A stretch of DNA of 64,000 bases from the NCBI GenBank assembly GCA_965279295.1, contig CBDIHQ010000016.1, one strand, 5' to 3'. The DNA is from Aquabacter sp965279295. GTDB lineage: Bacteria > Pseudomonadota > Alphaproteobacteria > Rhizobiales > Xanthobacteraceae. The notes below the pieces were generated by a model that saw only the letters and a program-made list of their open reading frames with translations, was not told where the DNA came from and searched no databases. Made by a program: the position numbers and the translations under genes. Positions 8,751-16,450 of this stretch are shown one piece after another (position 1 is the stretch's first letter; every line of letters begins with the position of its first letter).

Positions 8751-9473
8751 ATGCTTGAGGTAACCGATCTCGTTGCCGGCTACGGCAAGGTCCAGGTGCT
8801 CCACGGGCTCAGCCTGCAGGTGGAGCCGGGCCAACTCGTCACCCTCATCGGCTCTAACGGGGCCGGCAAGACCACCACGCTGCGGGCGCTATCGGGGATG
8901 ATAGCGCCGCAGTCCGGCTCCATCCGCCTCGGCGGCGAGGAAATCGGCGGACTGCCCTCGTTCGGCATCACCCGCAAGGGCATGGCCCATTCCCCGGAAG
9001 GCCGGCGCGTGTTCTCCACCCTGAGCGTGCGCGACAACCTGCTGCTCGGCGCCTTCCCGCGCCTCACAGGGTCGCGGCCCAAGGGCGATGTTAACGGGGA
9101 CCTGGAGCGCATGTTCACGCTGTTCCCGCGCCTCAAGGAGCGGCGCGAGCAATTGGCGGGCACGCTTTCCGGCGGTGAGCAGCAGATGCTCGCCATGGCC
9201 CGCGCACTGATGCTCAACCCCCAGGTGCTGCTGCTGGACGAGCCCTCCATGGGCCTCGCGCCCCGCCTTGTGGCGGAGGTGTTCGCCACCATCGCCCGGC
9301 TGAAGGCGGAGAAGATCACCATGCTCCTGGTGGAGCAGTTCGCCGCCGCCGCTCTGGAGGTGGCCGACTTCGGCTACGTCATGGAAAACGGCAACATCAC
9401 CGCCTCCGGCCCCGCCGCGGCCTTGCGCGACGACCCCGCCGTGCGCGCCGCCTATCTCGGCCACGCTCATTGA
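8751..9473 (+). CDS. livF: ABC transporter ATP-binding protein (LivF type)
   Basis: The second ATPase of the transporter (240 aa). Walker A GSNGAGKTT is at residues 34-42, the signature is LSGGEQQMLAMARAL, and Walker B is VLLLDEPSMGLAPRLV, the LivF form. The start at 8751 is chosen because GAGG lies just upstream of it and translation begins with the family-typical MLEVTDLVAGYGKVQVLHGLSL; a longer frame back to 8697 would overlap the previous gene without a ribosome site. It ends the operon, which is followed by a long palindromic repeat rather than by a plain terminator. Confidence 0.94.
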   Translation: MLEVTDLVAGYGKVQVLHGLSLQVEPGQLVTLIGSNGAGKTTTLRALSGMIAPQSGSIRLGGEEIGGLPSFGITRKGMAHSPEGRRVFSTLSVRDNLLLGAFPRLTGSRPKGDVNGDLERMFTLFPRLKERREQLAGTLSGGEQQMLAMARALMLNPQVLLLDEPSMGLAPRLVAEVFATIARLKAEKITMLLVEQFAAAALEVADFGYVMENGNITASGPAAALRDDPAVRAAYLGHAH

Positions 9474-9518
9474 AGTGAAGAGCGGAGCCTTTTGCTCCGG
9501 GCCGAACCCCTCGGATTT

Positions 9519-9637
9519 CACCCTCCCCCCTTGAGGGGGAGGGCAGGGTGGGGGGTATCTCTCCATTTGGTCTGGTGTGGGTGGTCTTGGTGGCGCCATA
9601 CCCCCCACCCCAACCCTCCCCCTCAAGGGGGGAGGGG
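9519..9637. repeat. Pair of inverted GC-rich intergenic repeats
   Basis: Two arms of about 40 bp (9519-9558 and 9598-9637) are near-perfect reverse complements of each other, separated by 39 bp. Each arm itself contains a small hairpin (CCCTCCCCC / GGGGGAGGG). Related sequences occur near 35230, 62410, 62495 and 62575. This is a REP-like dispersed element; lying between convergent genes it may also stop transcription from both sides. Confidence 0.75.
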
Positions 9638-9665
9638 GCCTTGCATGGGTGAGCGAAGGCCTCCC

Positions 9666-9944
9666 TCACCCGTCGACGATATCCGCGAATTCCGAGTGGC
9701 GGGCCACCCAGGCGGCCATGAAGGAGCACAGGGGCACGGCATGCCGTCCGCTGTCGCGGATCGCCTCGAAGACCCCCTTGGCCAGCTTGGAGCCGATGCC
9801 CTGGCCACCCAGCGCCTCAGGCACCTCGGTGTGGGTCAGGAGGACCTTGTTGCCCTCGATGCGGTACTCCGCAATCGCCAGTTCCTTGCCCACCGCCATT
9901 TCAAAACGGCTTTCGGAGGGGTTGTCGATGACAGTGTAATCCAT
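9666..9944 (-). CDS. Small GNAT-like N-acetyltransferase (YjdJ/COG2388 type)
   Basis: A 92-aa single-domain protein. HTEVPEALGGQGIGSKLAKGVFEAIRD carries the acetyl-CoA-binding Q/RxxGxG/A motif (GGQGIGSK) of the GNAT fold, and the N-terminal half (RFEMAVGKELAIAEYRIEGNKVLLTHTEV) is the short beta sheet of the COG2388 proteins, which are normally 90-100 aa. The domain is therefore complete although small. Substrate is unknown for the whole group. It is alone on the minus strand between two plus-strand transport genes. Confidence 0.85.
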   Translation of the reverse strand: MDYTVIDNPSESRFEMAVGKELAIAEYRIEGNKVLLTHTEVPEALGGQGIGSKLAKGVFEAIRDSGRHAVPLCSFMAAWVARHSEFADIVDG

Positions 9945-10084
9945 GCGTGTAGATCCTGTGGTTCACGGGCCCGTCGTGCGTCCAGATCTAGCCATTAAAT
10001 GGATAAATCAAAGGTCTCCGAACCGCTTTTTCCCTGATGGGGCGCGATGGCATGCGACCGGCGATTTTCCTCTTGGCGGCGACG

Positions 10085-10098
10085 TAACTATACAGTTA
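10085..10098. promoter_or_regulatory. Candidate operator dyad TAACT-N4-AGTTA
   Basis: A perfect 5-bp inverted repeat with a 4-bp spacer lies about 200 bp upstream of the NMT1-type binding-protein gene, inside a 351-bp gap (9945-10295) otherwise empty of coding signs. It could be a repressor site, but such short dyads also arise by chance. Confidence 0.3.
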
Positions 10099-10295
10099 GA
10101 TAAATGCCAATCTGCGTGTCGGCGCCTTCCTCTTTCATGGCTCACGTCCGCCGCCGGACGGGTTAACATGAGGGGCGGTGCAACCGCCGCGCAAGACGAT
10201 CGACGGACGACGGCCCCCGGCGCCAACCGGGACCGGCGAACCGAAAACAAAAGAACGCGCCTCAGGCGTGACTGAAATTCTCTTGGGAGGACAAC

Positions 10296-11297
10296 ATGAT
10301 AGGTAAATCCAAGCTCGGAGTGTGGCTCGTCACTGCCGCCACCCTTCTCGCCGGAACCGCTGGTGCCAACGCCGCCAACGCCGCCGACAAGGTGTCGCTG
10401 CTGCTCAACTGGTACAATTACGGCGAGCATGCCCCGTTCTATCTGGGCATCGACAAGGGCTATTTCGCCAAGGAAGGCATCGAACTGGAAATCCAGGAAG
10501 GGCGCGGCTCCGGCGTGACCGTCCAGGCCACTGCCGCCGGTTCCACCACCTTCGGCTACGCCGACTTCGGCACCATGGTGAAAGCCGCCGTAAAAGGCGC
10601 TCCCATCAAGGCGGTAGGTATCATGCTCCAGACCAGCCCGATGGCGGTCGAGGGCTTCGCGGACAAAAATATCCGTGTTCCCAAGGACATGATCGGAAAG
10701 ACCGTGGTGTTTACTGCGGGCGACAGCTTCTCCCAGCTGTGGCCGGCGCTGCTGAAGGTGAACGGCATCCAGGAGAATCAGGTCAAGGTGCTGCTGGGCG
10801 ATGCCGCCACCAAGCGCAACGCGGTGATTTCCGGCCAAGCCGATTTTCTGCTGGGAAATGTCAACGATCAGAAGCCCTTGATCGAGGAAGCGACCGGTAA
10901 GCCGGTCTACGCCATGCTGTTTGCCGATTTCGGCATCAACACCGTCAACGGCGCCTTCATCACCAAGCCGGACCTGCTGACCAGCAATCCCGACCTCGTG
11001 AAGCGCTTCCTGCGGGCCGTGACGGCCTCGGTTGAAGAGGCGAAGAAGAACCCCGAGGGCGCGGTGGACGCGATGCTGAAGGTGAATCCCAAGGCCGGTA
11101 AGCGCGAAACCCTGCTCGCAAGCTGGACCGTGACGCTTCCGCTGCTTCACACACCCCTCACCAAGGACAAGGCGCCACTCTGGACCGCCCCGGCGGACGT
11201 CGCCTCGACCCTCGACATCCTTTCCAAGTATAGCGGCGTGGAAGTCGATCCGGCCCAGGGCGCGAAATACTACACCAATGACTTCCTGCCGAAGTAG
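10296..11297 (+). CDS. NMT1/THI5-like ABC transporter substrate-binding protein
   Basis: A 333-aa periplasmic binding protein of the SsuA/TauA/ThiY (NMT1) group. Residues 1 to about 28 are a signal peptide with an ANA-type cleavage site; the mature part opens with KVSLLLNWYNYGEHAPFYLGIDKGYFAKEGIELEIQEGRGSG, the family's signature start. GTMVKAAVKGAPIKAVGIMLQ and TAGDSFSQLWPALLKVNGI are also typical. A strong GGGAGG ribosome site precedes the ATG. No permease or ATPase gene is next to it; a terminator follows directly, so it is a stand-alone gene. Pyrimidine precursors, nitrate, taurine or sulfonates are bound by relatives; the ligand here is unknown. Confidence 0.9.
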   Translation: MIGKSKLGVWLVTAATLLAGTAGANAANAADKVSLLLNWYNYGEHAPFYLGIDKGYFAKEGIELEIQEGRGSGVTVQATAAGSTTFGYADFGTMVKAAVKGAPIKAVGIMLQTSPMAVEGFADKNIRVPKDMIGKTVVFTAGDSFSQLWPALLKVNGIQENQVKVLLGDAATKRNAVISGQADFLLGNVNDQKPLIEEATGKPVYAMLFADFGINTVNGAFITKPDLLTSNPDLVKRFLRAVTASVEEAKKNPEGAVDAMLKVNPKAGKRETLLASWTVTLPLLHTPLTKDKAPLWTAPADVASTLDILSKYSGVEVDPAQGAKYYTNDFLPK

Positions 11298-11309
11298 GGC
11301 GCCCAGAAG

Positions 11310-11342
11310 CATCCCGTGGCGCCGACGCCACGGGATGTTTTT
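11310..11342 (+). terminator. Rho-independent terminator
   Basis: A perfect 12-bp stem (CATCCCGTGGCG / CGCCACGGGATG) with a 4-nt loop is followed by five T residues, 12 bp after the stop codon of the NMT1-type binding protein. Confidence 0.92.
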
Positions 11343-11400
11343 CAATGATCAGAACGCTGTGCCGGGCTTGCCCCGGGCATTTTCTTTGGCAGCCGGCGCC

Positions 11401-12357
11401 TCAATGCTTGTGTTCGCCACCGCCCGCCGGCATCGCTGAGGCGGCGCCGGCGGCAATGCTGCGCACCTCGAACACCACGTTCACGCTTCCGGCCTTCTCG
11501 AAGGTCAGCGTGCCCTTGACCTTGTCGCCTTCCTTCAGTGGCTGTTTCAGGTCCATGAGCATGAGGTGGTAGCCGCCCGGCGCGAGCGTCACAGTCTGGC
11601 CGAGAGGAATGTCGAGGCCGGCCGGCAACGGGCGCATGATCATCACGTTGTCCTTCATGGACATCTCATGAATCTCGAACCGGCCTGCCTGCTCGAACGT
11701 GCCGCTCAACAGCTTGTCCGGCGTCGTCCCGGTGTTGGTGATAACGACATAGCCGCCCGCCACCTTGGCGCCGCCCGGTGTTGCGCGGCTCCACGGCGCG
11801 GTGACGAGGAGATCCCCCACCTTGAACGTCTGAGCGGCAGTCGCCGCCGCCGCCAGCTTGAGACCTGGCGCGGGTTTGGCGGGCTTAGGCGCCTGCGCGG
11901 AGGGAATTTCGGTCCAATCGGCAGTCGCACTTCCGCAGGTCTGGACGGTCGGGAAATACACCGTGGTCGGGTCCGCCTGGGGCGCGAGATAGGCGACGAA
12001 GACGAAATCGTCGTAATGGGCATTCGGCAGGTTGCCGCCGGTCCAGGAGATCGTCTTCACCCCCTCCTTCGCAGGGGGACCGTGCATCACCTCATAGGCC
12101 CTGGTGTACGGGCCGGTCTCGGTGGCGAGGGTCCAGCCGGGCTTGGGCTGAGGCTTCACCGAGATAACACCTTCGGGAATAGACACCTTGATGCCTGTGG
12201 TGGCGGCATCGCCGCAGCCATGCGGCACCTTCAGCACCGCCTTGTAGGAGGTGCCGGATGTCGCCTGCCCCTGTTCCAGGGTGATATGGGCGAAAGCGGG
12301 CGTGGTGGACATAAGGGCAGCCGCGCAAAGCGCGCCGCGCAGAGTGAAACTCGACAT
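11401..12357 (-). CDS. YcnI-PCu(A)C fusion, periplasmic copper-handling protein
   Basis: A 318-aa exported protein joining two domains. After a signal peptide ending AFA, the mature chain begins with His (HITLEQ...), which in the YcnI (DUF1775) family is the copper ligand exposed by signal cleavage. DUF1775 covers roughly residues 24-170. The C-terminal part (about 195-310) is a PCu(A)C copper chaperone with the motif HEMSMKDNVMIM...HLMLMDL, i.e. the His/Met ligands of that family; the chain ends GGEHKH. The start at 12357 is used because the longer frame to 12573 overlaps the upstream gene and hides the signal peptide. It lies 35 bp after a DUF2946 gene. Likely role: copper delivery to periplasmic oxidases or copper homeostasis. 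Confidence 0.9.
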   Translation of the reverse strand: MSSFTLRGALCAAALMSTTPAFAHITLEQGQATSGTSYKAVLKVPHGCGDAATTGIKVSIPEGVISVKPQPKPGWTLATETGPYTRAYEVMHGPPAKEGVKTISWTGGNLPNAHYDDFVFVAYLAPQADPTTVYFPTVQTCGSATADWTEIPSAQAPKPAKPAPGLKLAAAATAAQTFKVGDLLVTAPWSRATPGGAKVAGGYVVITNTGTTPDKLLSGTFEQAGRFEIHEMSMKDNVMIMRPLPAGLDIPLGQTVTLAPGGYHLMLMDLKQPLKEGDKVKGTLTFEKAGSVNVVFEVRSIAAGAASAMPAGGGEHKH

Positions 12358-12392
12358 GGATTGTCTCCGAGAAATGAGGAACGGCAAACGGA

Positions 12393-12779
12393 TCAGGCCC
12401 GCGCCGGTGGTCCTCGCGCCTCGAAAGCAGGGAGTGCCGCAGCCAGGTCTGCGGCGGTATATTTCGCTGGTGCCAGCGCTGTCCCGGCCTGCGGCGGTGC
12501 CACCAGACTGACCGCCTCCGCCGCGCCCAGGATCGGTGCTACCTGGGACGCCGCGCAGCCCAGAGTGCAGCACAGGAGGTCATGGGGGGGATTGCCGTCG
12601 GGGGCTTCGCCGGAGCCGGAGGGGGTGCAGAGCGCGCCGGATACGGCCTCCTGCATCGCCAGTGCGTGCACCGTGCCAGCGGTCGCGCCCATCACGACTT
12701 GCAGCAGCAAGGCGTAAGCGAAGGTGAGGCGGATGGCCCACCTCGTCACACGTTCCGCTCCAGGCTTCAGATGGCGCAT
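12393..12779 (-). CDS. DUF2946 family protein
   Basis: A 128-aa protein with one hydrophobic N-terminal segment (about residues 15-42) and a CCTLGCAA motif (around residue 70). It resembles the DUF2946 proteins that are commonly encoded next to PCu(A)C, YcnI and TonB-type copper genes; their molecular function is not established. The His/Cys content (HALAM, HDLLCC..C) is compatible with metal binding. It is the first gene of the two-gene copper operon, with the YcnI-PCu(A)C gene 35 bp downstream. Confidence 0.75.
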   Translation of the reverse strand: MRHLKPGAERVTRWAIRLTFAYALLLQVVMGATAGTVHALAMQEAVSGALCTPSGSGEAPDGNPPHDLLCCTLGCAASQVAPILGAAEAVSLVAPPQAGTALAPAKYTAADLAAALPAFEARGPPARA

Positions 12780-12909
12780 GGCAATGGATTAGGCGGCTGC
12801 TCGGTTTCAGGCAAGGGCCGCGAGGTCGCGGCGGCCGCCGCCGCTTGGCAGGTCAAAGAAAATGATGCCAGTCTAAGCCCTTCCGGCGGTGCAGCCTCGG
12901 GAGGTAGCG

Positions 12910-13398
12910 ATGGTCTTCTGGTTCCCAATCGTTATGTGGGCGCTCGCCATATTTCTTGCCGGGGTCTCCATTGGCCGGGCTCCAAAGCCGAGACCTGCGG
13001 GTTTCGTGGCGGACCGGCTGATGAAATACATTCTGCTGCTTCCCGTCGGCATCCAGGGCCTGTGGGGGGCGTTGGGACATCTCGGCTTTCCTGCTCAGAC
13101 CGCCGCCTCGATCGGCTGGGCGCCGAGCCCGTTCCAGTTCGAGGTGGGTGTATGCAATCTCGGGCTCGGCGTCGTCGGTCTCATCGCCGCGTTTTACGCC
13201 AGCTGGAATTTCCGCCTCTCTCTCGCCCTCTATGTCACGGCGTTCCTTGGCGGCGCGGCGGTTGGGCATGTGATCCAGATGTCTGCCGCCGGCAATTTCG
13301 CGCCGGGCAATGCCGGGCCTATTTTCTATACGGACATACTCACGCCGCTCGCCTTGCTCATCTTGCTGGTCCTGACACGCAAGACCGCCCGGCCCTGA
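12910..13398 (+). CDS. DUF6790-like integral membrane protein
   Basis: A 162-aa protein with four hydrophobic helices and short loops (MVFWFPIVMWALAIFLAGVSI; YILLLPVGIQGLWGALGHLGF; VCNLGLGVVGLIAAFYASW; LALYVTAFLGGAAVGHVIQM) plus a final C-terminal hydrophobic stretch. The start at 12910 is supported by GGGAGG six bases upstream. The pattern resembles the DUF6790 group, for which no function is known. It lies 26 bp before an ABC1-type kinase gene on the same strand and is probably co-transcribed with it. Confidence 0.75.
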   Translation: MVFWFPIVMWALAIFLAGVSIGRAPKPRPAGFVADRLMKYILLLPVGIQGLWGALGHLGFPAQTAASIGWAPSPFQFEVGVCNLGLGVVGLIAAFYASWNFRLSLALYVTAFLGGAAVGHVIQMSAAGNFAPGNAGPIFYTDILTPLALLILLVLTRKTARP

Positions 13399-13424
13399 AG
13401 CGGGCGGCTTCCAGAAAGCCCGAC

Positions 13425-14783
13425 ATGCCCGATGACGCTGAACGCGACCGCTTTTCCGCCCGCGCCGTGCGCTATGCCAGGGTGGGCGCCAATGTTGGCG
13501 GCGTCGCCGCCCGCATCGCCGGCTCCCGTCTTCTCGGCTTCGACAAGTCCGGTGAGGGGAACGCAGCCGCGCTGGCCGCTGCCCTGGGTGGCCTGAAAGG
13601 GCCGCTGATGAAGGTTGCGCAACTCATGGCAACCGTGCCGGATGTTTTGCCGCCCGAATACGCCGCCGAACTTCAGAAGCTCCAGAACGACGCGCCGCCC
13701 ATGGGCCGTGCCTTTGTTAAGCGGCGCATGATGGCCGAACTGGGCCGCGACTGGGAAGGGCGCTTCGCCAGCTTCGACTACACGCCTGCCGCCGCCGCTT
13801 CACTGGGACAGGTGCACAAGGCGGTGACGCTGGACGGGCAGACCGTCGCCTGCAAGCTGCAATATCCCGACATGCAGGCGGCCGTGGAGGCAGACCTCAA
13901 CCAGCTTGAACTGCTGTTTTCCCTCCACCGCCGTATGGACCCAGCCATCGACACCCGAGAGATCGCGGGCGAAATCGGCGCGCGGGTTCGCGAGGAACTG
14001 GACTATCGCCGGGAGGCCCGCCACGCCGCCCTTTATGCCTTGATGCTGGCGGATGAACCGCTGGTGCGGGTGCCCAGCATACGGGAGGATTTTTCAACCG
14101 GCCGCCTGCTCACCATGGGTTGGCTTGAGGGCACCAAGATCCTCAATTTCGTCGATCATCCCCTGGAGGAGCGCAATCTGCTGGCGCGGGCAATGTTCGC
14201 CGCCTGGTGGCTGCCGTTTAGCCGTCACGGGGTGATCCATGGCGATCCGCACCTTGGCAATTACACGGTGTTCCAGGATGGAGAGGGCCGGCCGGCGGGC
14301 ATCAATCTTCTGGACTACGGCTGCATTCGCATCTTCCCGCCGGCCTTCGTCGCTGGGGTGGTGGACCTCTATCGCGGCCTGAGCGAAGGCGACGACGCAC
14401 GAGTGGTGCATGCTTATGAGACCTGGGGCTTCAAGGGCTTGAAGCGCGAACTCATCGACGTTCTGAACATCTGGGCGCGCTTCATCTACGGCCCACTGAT
14501 GGATGACCGGGTGCGCTCAATCGCCGATGGGGTGTCGCCGGGCCAGTATGGTCGGCGCGAGGCGTTCCAGGTGCATACCGCGCTGAAGCGGCTTGGCCCC
14601 GTGACGGTGCCGCGCGAGTTCGTGTTCATGGACCGTGCCGCGATCGGCCTCGGCGCGGTGTTCCTGCACCTGAAGGCGGAATTGAACTTCCACGCCCTGT
14701 TTGAGGCGGCGATCGCCGATTTCAGCATGGCGACCGTCGCGCAGCGGCAGTCTGAGGCTTTGGCAGTGGTGGGGTTGGCGTAA
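13425..14783 (+). CDS. ABC1/AarF-family atypical kinase-like protein
   Basis: A 452-aa member of the UbiB/ADCK family. It shows the Ala-rich loop (AAAASLGQVHKAVT), the VAIK-like lysine strand (TVACKLQYPD), catalytic HGDPHLGNYTVF and metal-binding NLLDYGCIRIF. The N-terminal KxGQ motif typical of UbiB reads KVAQ here (Lys63-Gln66), a Gly-to-Ala change. This is a second ABC1 protein besides the UbiB at 25.5 kb and, unlike UbiB, it has no C-terminal membrane helices. ABC1 proteins act as ATPases in lipid or quinone metabolism; the specific role here is unknown. The start at 13425 avoids a long upstream frame that overlaps the preceding membrane-protein gene. Confidence 0.88.
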   Translation: MPDDAERDRFSARAVRYARVGANVGGVAARIAGSRLLGFDKSGEGNAAALAAALGGLKGPLMKVAQLMATVPDVLPPEYAAELQKLQNDAPPMGRAFVKRRMMAELGRDWEGRFASFDYTPAAAASLGQVHKAVTLDGQTVACKLQYPDMQAAVEADLNQLELLFSLHRRMDPAIDTREIAGEIGARVREELDYRREARHAALYALMLADEPLVRVPSIREDFSTGRLLTMGWLEGTKILNFVDHPLEERNLLARAMFAAWWLPFSRHGVIHGDPHLGNYTVFQDGEGRPAGINLLDYGCIRIFPPAFVAGVVDLYRGLSEGDDARVVHAYETWGFKGLKRELIDVLNIWARFIYGPLMDDRVRSIADGVSPGQYGRREAFQVHTALKRLGPVTVPREFVFMDRAAIGLGAVFLHLKAELNFHALFEAAIADFSMATVAQRQSEALAVVGLA

Positions 14784-14810
14784 CCGGCCCCCCGGGCGCC
14801 TGCCCAGAAA

Positions 14811-14839
14811 AGAGAGGCATGCGGCGAGCACGCCTCTCT
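14811..14839 (-). terminator. Terminator after the uric acid permease gene
   Basis: Inverted repeat AGAGAGGC / GCCTCTCT with a 13-nt loop between convergent genes. Read on the minus strand it is followed by a T-rich stretch (TTTCT), so it most likely ends the permease transcript. Confidence 0.55.
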
Positions 14840-14849
14840 GTTGCTGACT

Positions 14850-16241
14850 TCAGTGTGCGTCCGACTGCTTCGCGGCGGCGACGATGTCCTCCATGGAGGT
14901 TCCCTTCATGCCGTTGAAGAAGACGTTAAGCAGCACCGCCACGATGGCGCACAGCAGGATACCGGACTCCAGCAGCGGGTGGAGTTCGTGCGGCAGGTTC
15001 TTGAAGAAGTTGGGCGCGACCAGCGGGATCATGCCGAAGCCGACTGATATGGCGACGATGAACAGGTTGAACTTGTTGGTCTTGAAGTCCACCGCCGTAA
15101 GAATGCGTGCCCCTGTTGCGGCGACCATGCCGAACATGACTAGGCCCGCGCCGCCGAGCACCACCACCGGAACCGACTCCACCAGCGCCGCCATCTTCGG
15201 TAGCAGGCCGAGCACCACCATGATGACGCCGCCAGCTACAGTCACCCAGCGCGAGCGCACGCCGGTAATGCCGACCAGGCCCACGTTTTGTGAGAAGGAG
15301 GTGTAGGGGAAGGTGTTGAAAATGCCGCCGAGCAGGGTGCCGACGCCATCCGCCCGAAGTCCGCGCGCCAGATCCTTCTGGTCCACCGGCTTGCCGGTCA
15401 TCTCCGAGAGCGCCAGGAACATGCCGAGGCTCTCGATCATGACCACGATCATCACGATGCTCATGGTGACGATGGGGATGAGATGGAACTGCGGCATGCC
15501 GAAGTGAAACGGCATGATGACGTCGACCCAAGACGCCTTGGCCACCTTGTCGAAGGACATAACGCCGAGCACCGTGGCGAGCACGGCCCCGGCGACGATT
15601 CCTAGCAGCACCGCCACGTTGGACACGAAGCCTGTGCCCCATTTGATGAGACCGAGGATCACCAACATGACGAACAGCGAAATCCCGAGCCCTTGAAGCT
15701 GTCCGTACGCCGGGTTAGCCACGGAAACGGTCTCCCCGTTCACAACCTTGGTGAACATGGGAATGCCGCCGCCCGCCCAGTTGATGCCGACCCGCATCAG
15801 CGAGATGCCGATGACCAGGATGATGGTGCCGGTGACAACGGGGGGAAACAGCGGAAGCAGCCGGCTGATGAACGGGGCCACCACGATGCCGAAGACGCCT
15901 GCGGCAATGACCGAACCATAGATGCCGAGCAGCCCGATTTCCGGTGCCGCCGCCATGGAGAGCATGGGGCCGACCGAGGCGAAGGTCACCCCCATCATGA
16001 CGGGCAGGCGGATGCCGACGCCCTTGAAGCCGAGGCACTGCACCAGGGTGGCCAGCCCGCAGGCGAACAGGTCGGCGCTGATGAGGAAGGCGATATCCTC
16101 GGGCGGCAGTTTCAGCGCGCGCCCGATGATCAGCGGAACGGCGACCGCGCCGGCATACATGACAAGAACATGCTGCAACCCGAGGGCGAGCAGTTTCGGC
16201 GTCGGCAGAACTTCATCGACCGGATGAACGGCTTGCGACAT
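14850..16241 (-). CDS. NCS2-family purine (uric acid/xanthine) permease
   Basis: A 463-aa inner-membrane symporter of the nucleobase:cation symporter-2 family. Twelve or more hydrophobic segments are visible. Typical motifs are MYAGAVAVPLIIG near the N terminus, PVMMGVTFASVGPM, the substrate-site region FSQNVGLVGITGVRSRWVT and ATGARILTAVDF. The SQNVG form is the one found in uric acid/xanthine carriers rather than uracil carriers. It faces the uraH / puuE-uraD / allC genes across a shared promoter region, which supports urate as the substrate (UacT-like). Substrate choice is inference from family and neighbours. Confidence 0.9.
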   Translation of the reverse strand: MSQAVHPVDEVLPTPKLLALGLQHVLVMYAGAVAVPLIIGRALKLPPEDIAFLISADLFACGLATLVQCLGFKGVGIRLPVMMGVTFASVGPMLSMAAAPEIGLLGIYGSVIAAGVFGIVVAPFISRLLPLFPPVVTGTIILVIGISLMRVGINWAGGGIPMFTKVVNGETVSVANPAYGQLQGLGISLFVMLVILGLIKWGTGFVSNVAVLLGIVAGAVLATVLGVMSFDKVAKASWVDVIMPFHFGMPQFHLIPIVTMSIVMIVVMIESLGMFLALSEMTGKPVDQKDLARGLRADGVGTLLGGIFNTFPYTSFSQNVGLVGITGVRSRWVTVAGGVIMVVLGLLPKMAALVESVPVVVLGGAGLVMFGMVAATGARILTAVDFKTNKFNLFIVAISVGFGMIPLVAPNFFKNLPHELHPLLESGILLCAIVAVLLNVFFNGMKGTSMEDIVAAAKQSDAH

Positions 16242-16351
16242 GAGGACCCCCTCGTAAAAGGCCGGTTATCTTGGGAAGGATGATTTTACGCGCGGTCTAG
16301 GCGCCGCTGCTGCACCGCATCAAAGAGCATTTTCGCGGCTCATGAAATAGC

Positions 16352-16374
16352 TTGGAAGATCGAAGTTATTCCAA
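16352..16374. promoter_or_regulatory. Candidate operator TTGGAA-N11-TTCCAA
   Basis: A perfect 6-bp inverted repeat with an 11-bp spacer sits in the 209-bp gap between the divergent permease and uraH genes. It ends 7 bp before a TATAAT hexamer, so it covers the -35 area of the plus-strand promoter. The place and symmetry suit a dimeric regulator controlling both arms of the urate genes. No regulator gene is present in this part of the window. Confidence 0.55.
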
Positions 16375-16381
16375 TTTTTCA

Positions 16382-16387
16382 TATAAT
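16382..16387 (+). promoter_or_regulatory. Candidate -10 box for the urate operon
   Basis: A consensus TATAAT lies 63 bp before the uraH ATG in an AT-rich patch. No good -35 hexamer is found at the standard spacing, which fits a promoter that depends on an activator bound at the adjacent TTGGAA dyad. Confidence 0.45.
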
Positions 16388-16450
16388 CGCGGACGCTGGC
16401 GCAGGTTATGCTCCGTAGGCGAGGAATCTTTGCCCGGGAAGGGTAAGCGA

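Noticed and set aside
12582..14783. A 733-codon open frame that seems to fuse several genes
   Set aside because: Its first 281 codons are antisense or out of frame to the DUF2946 and membrane-protein genes and have no protein-like sequence; the real ABC1 gene starts at 13425.
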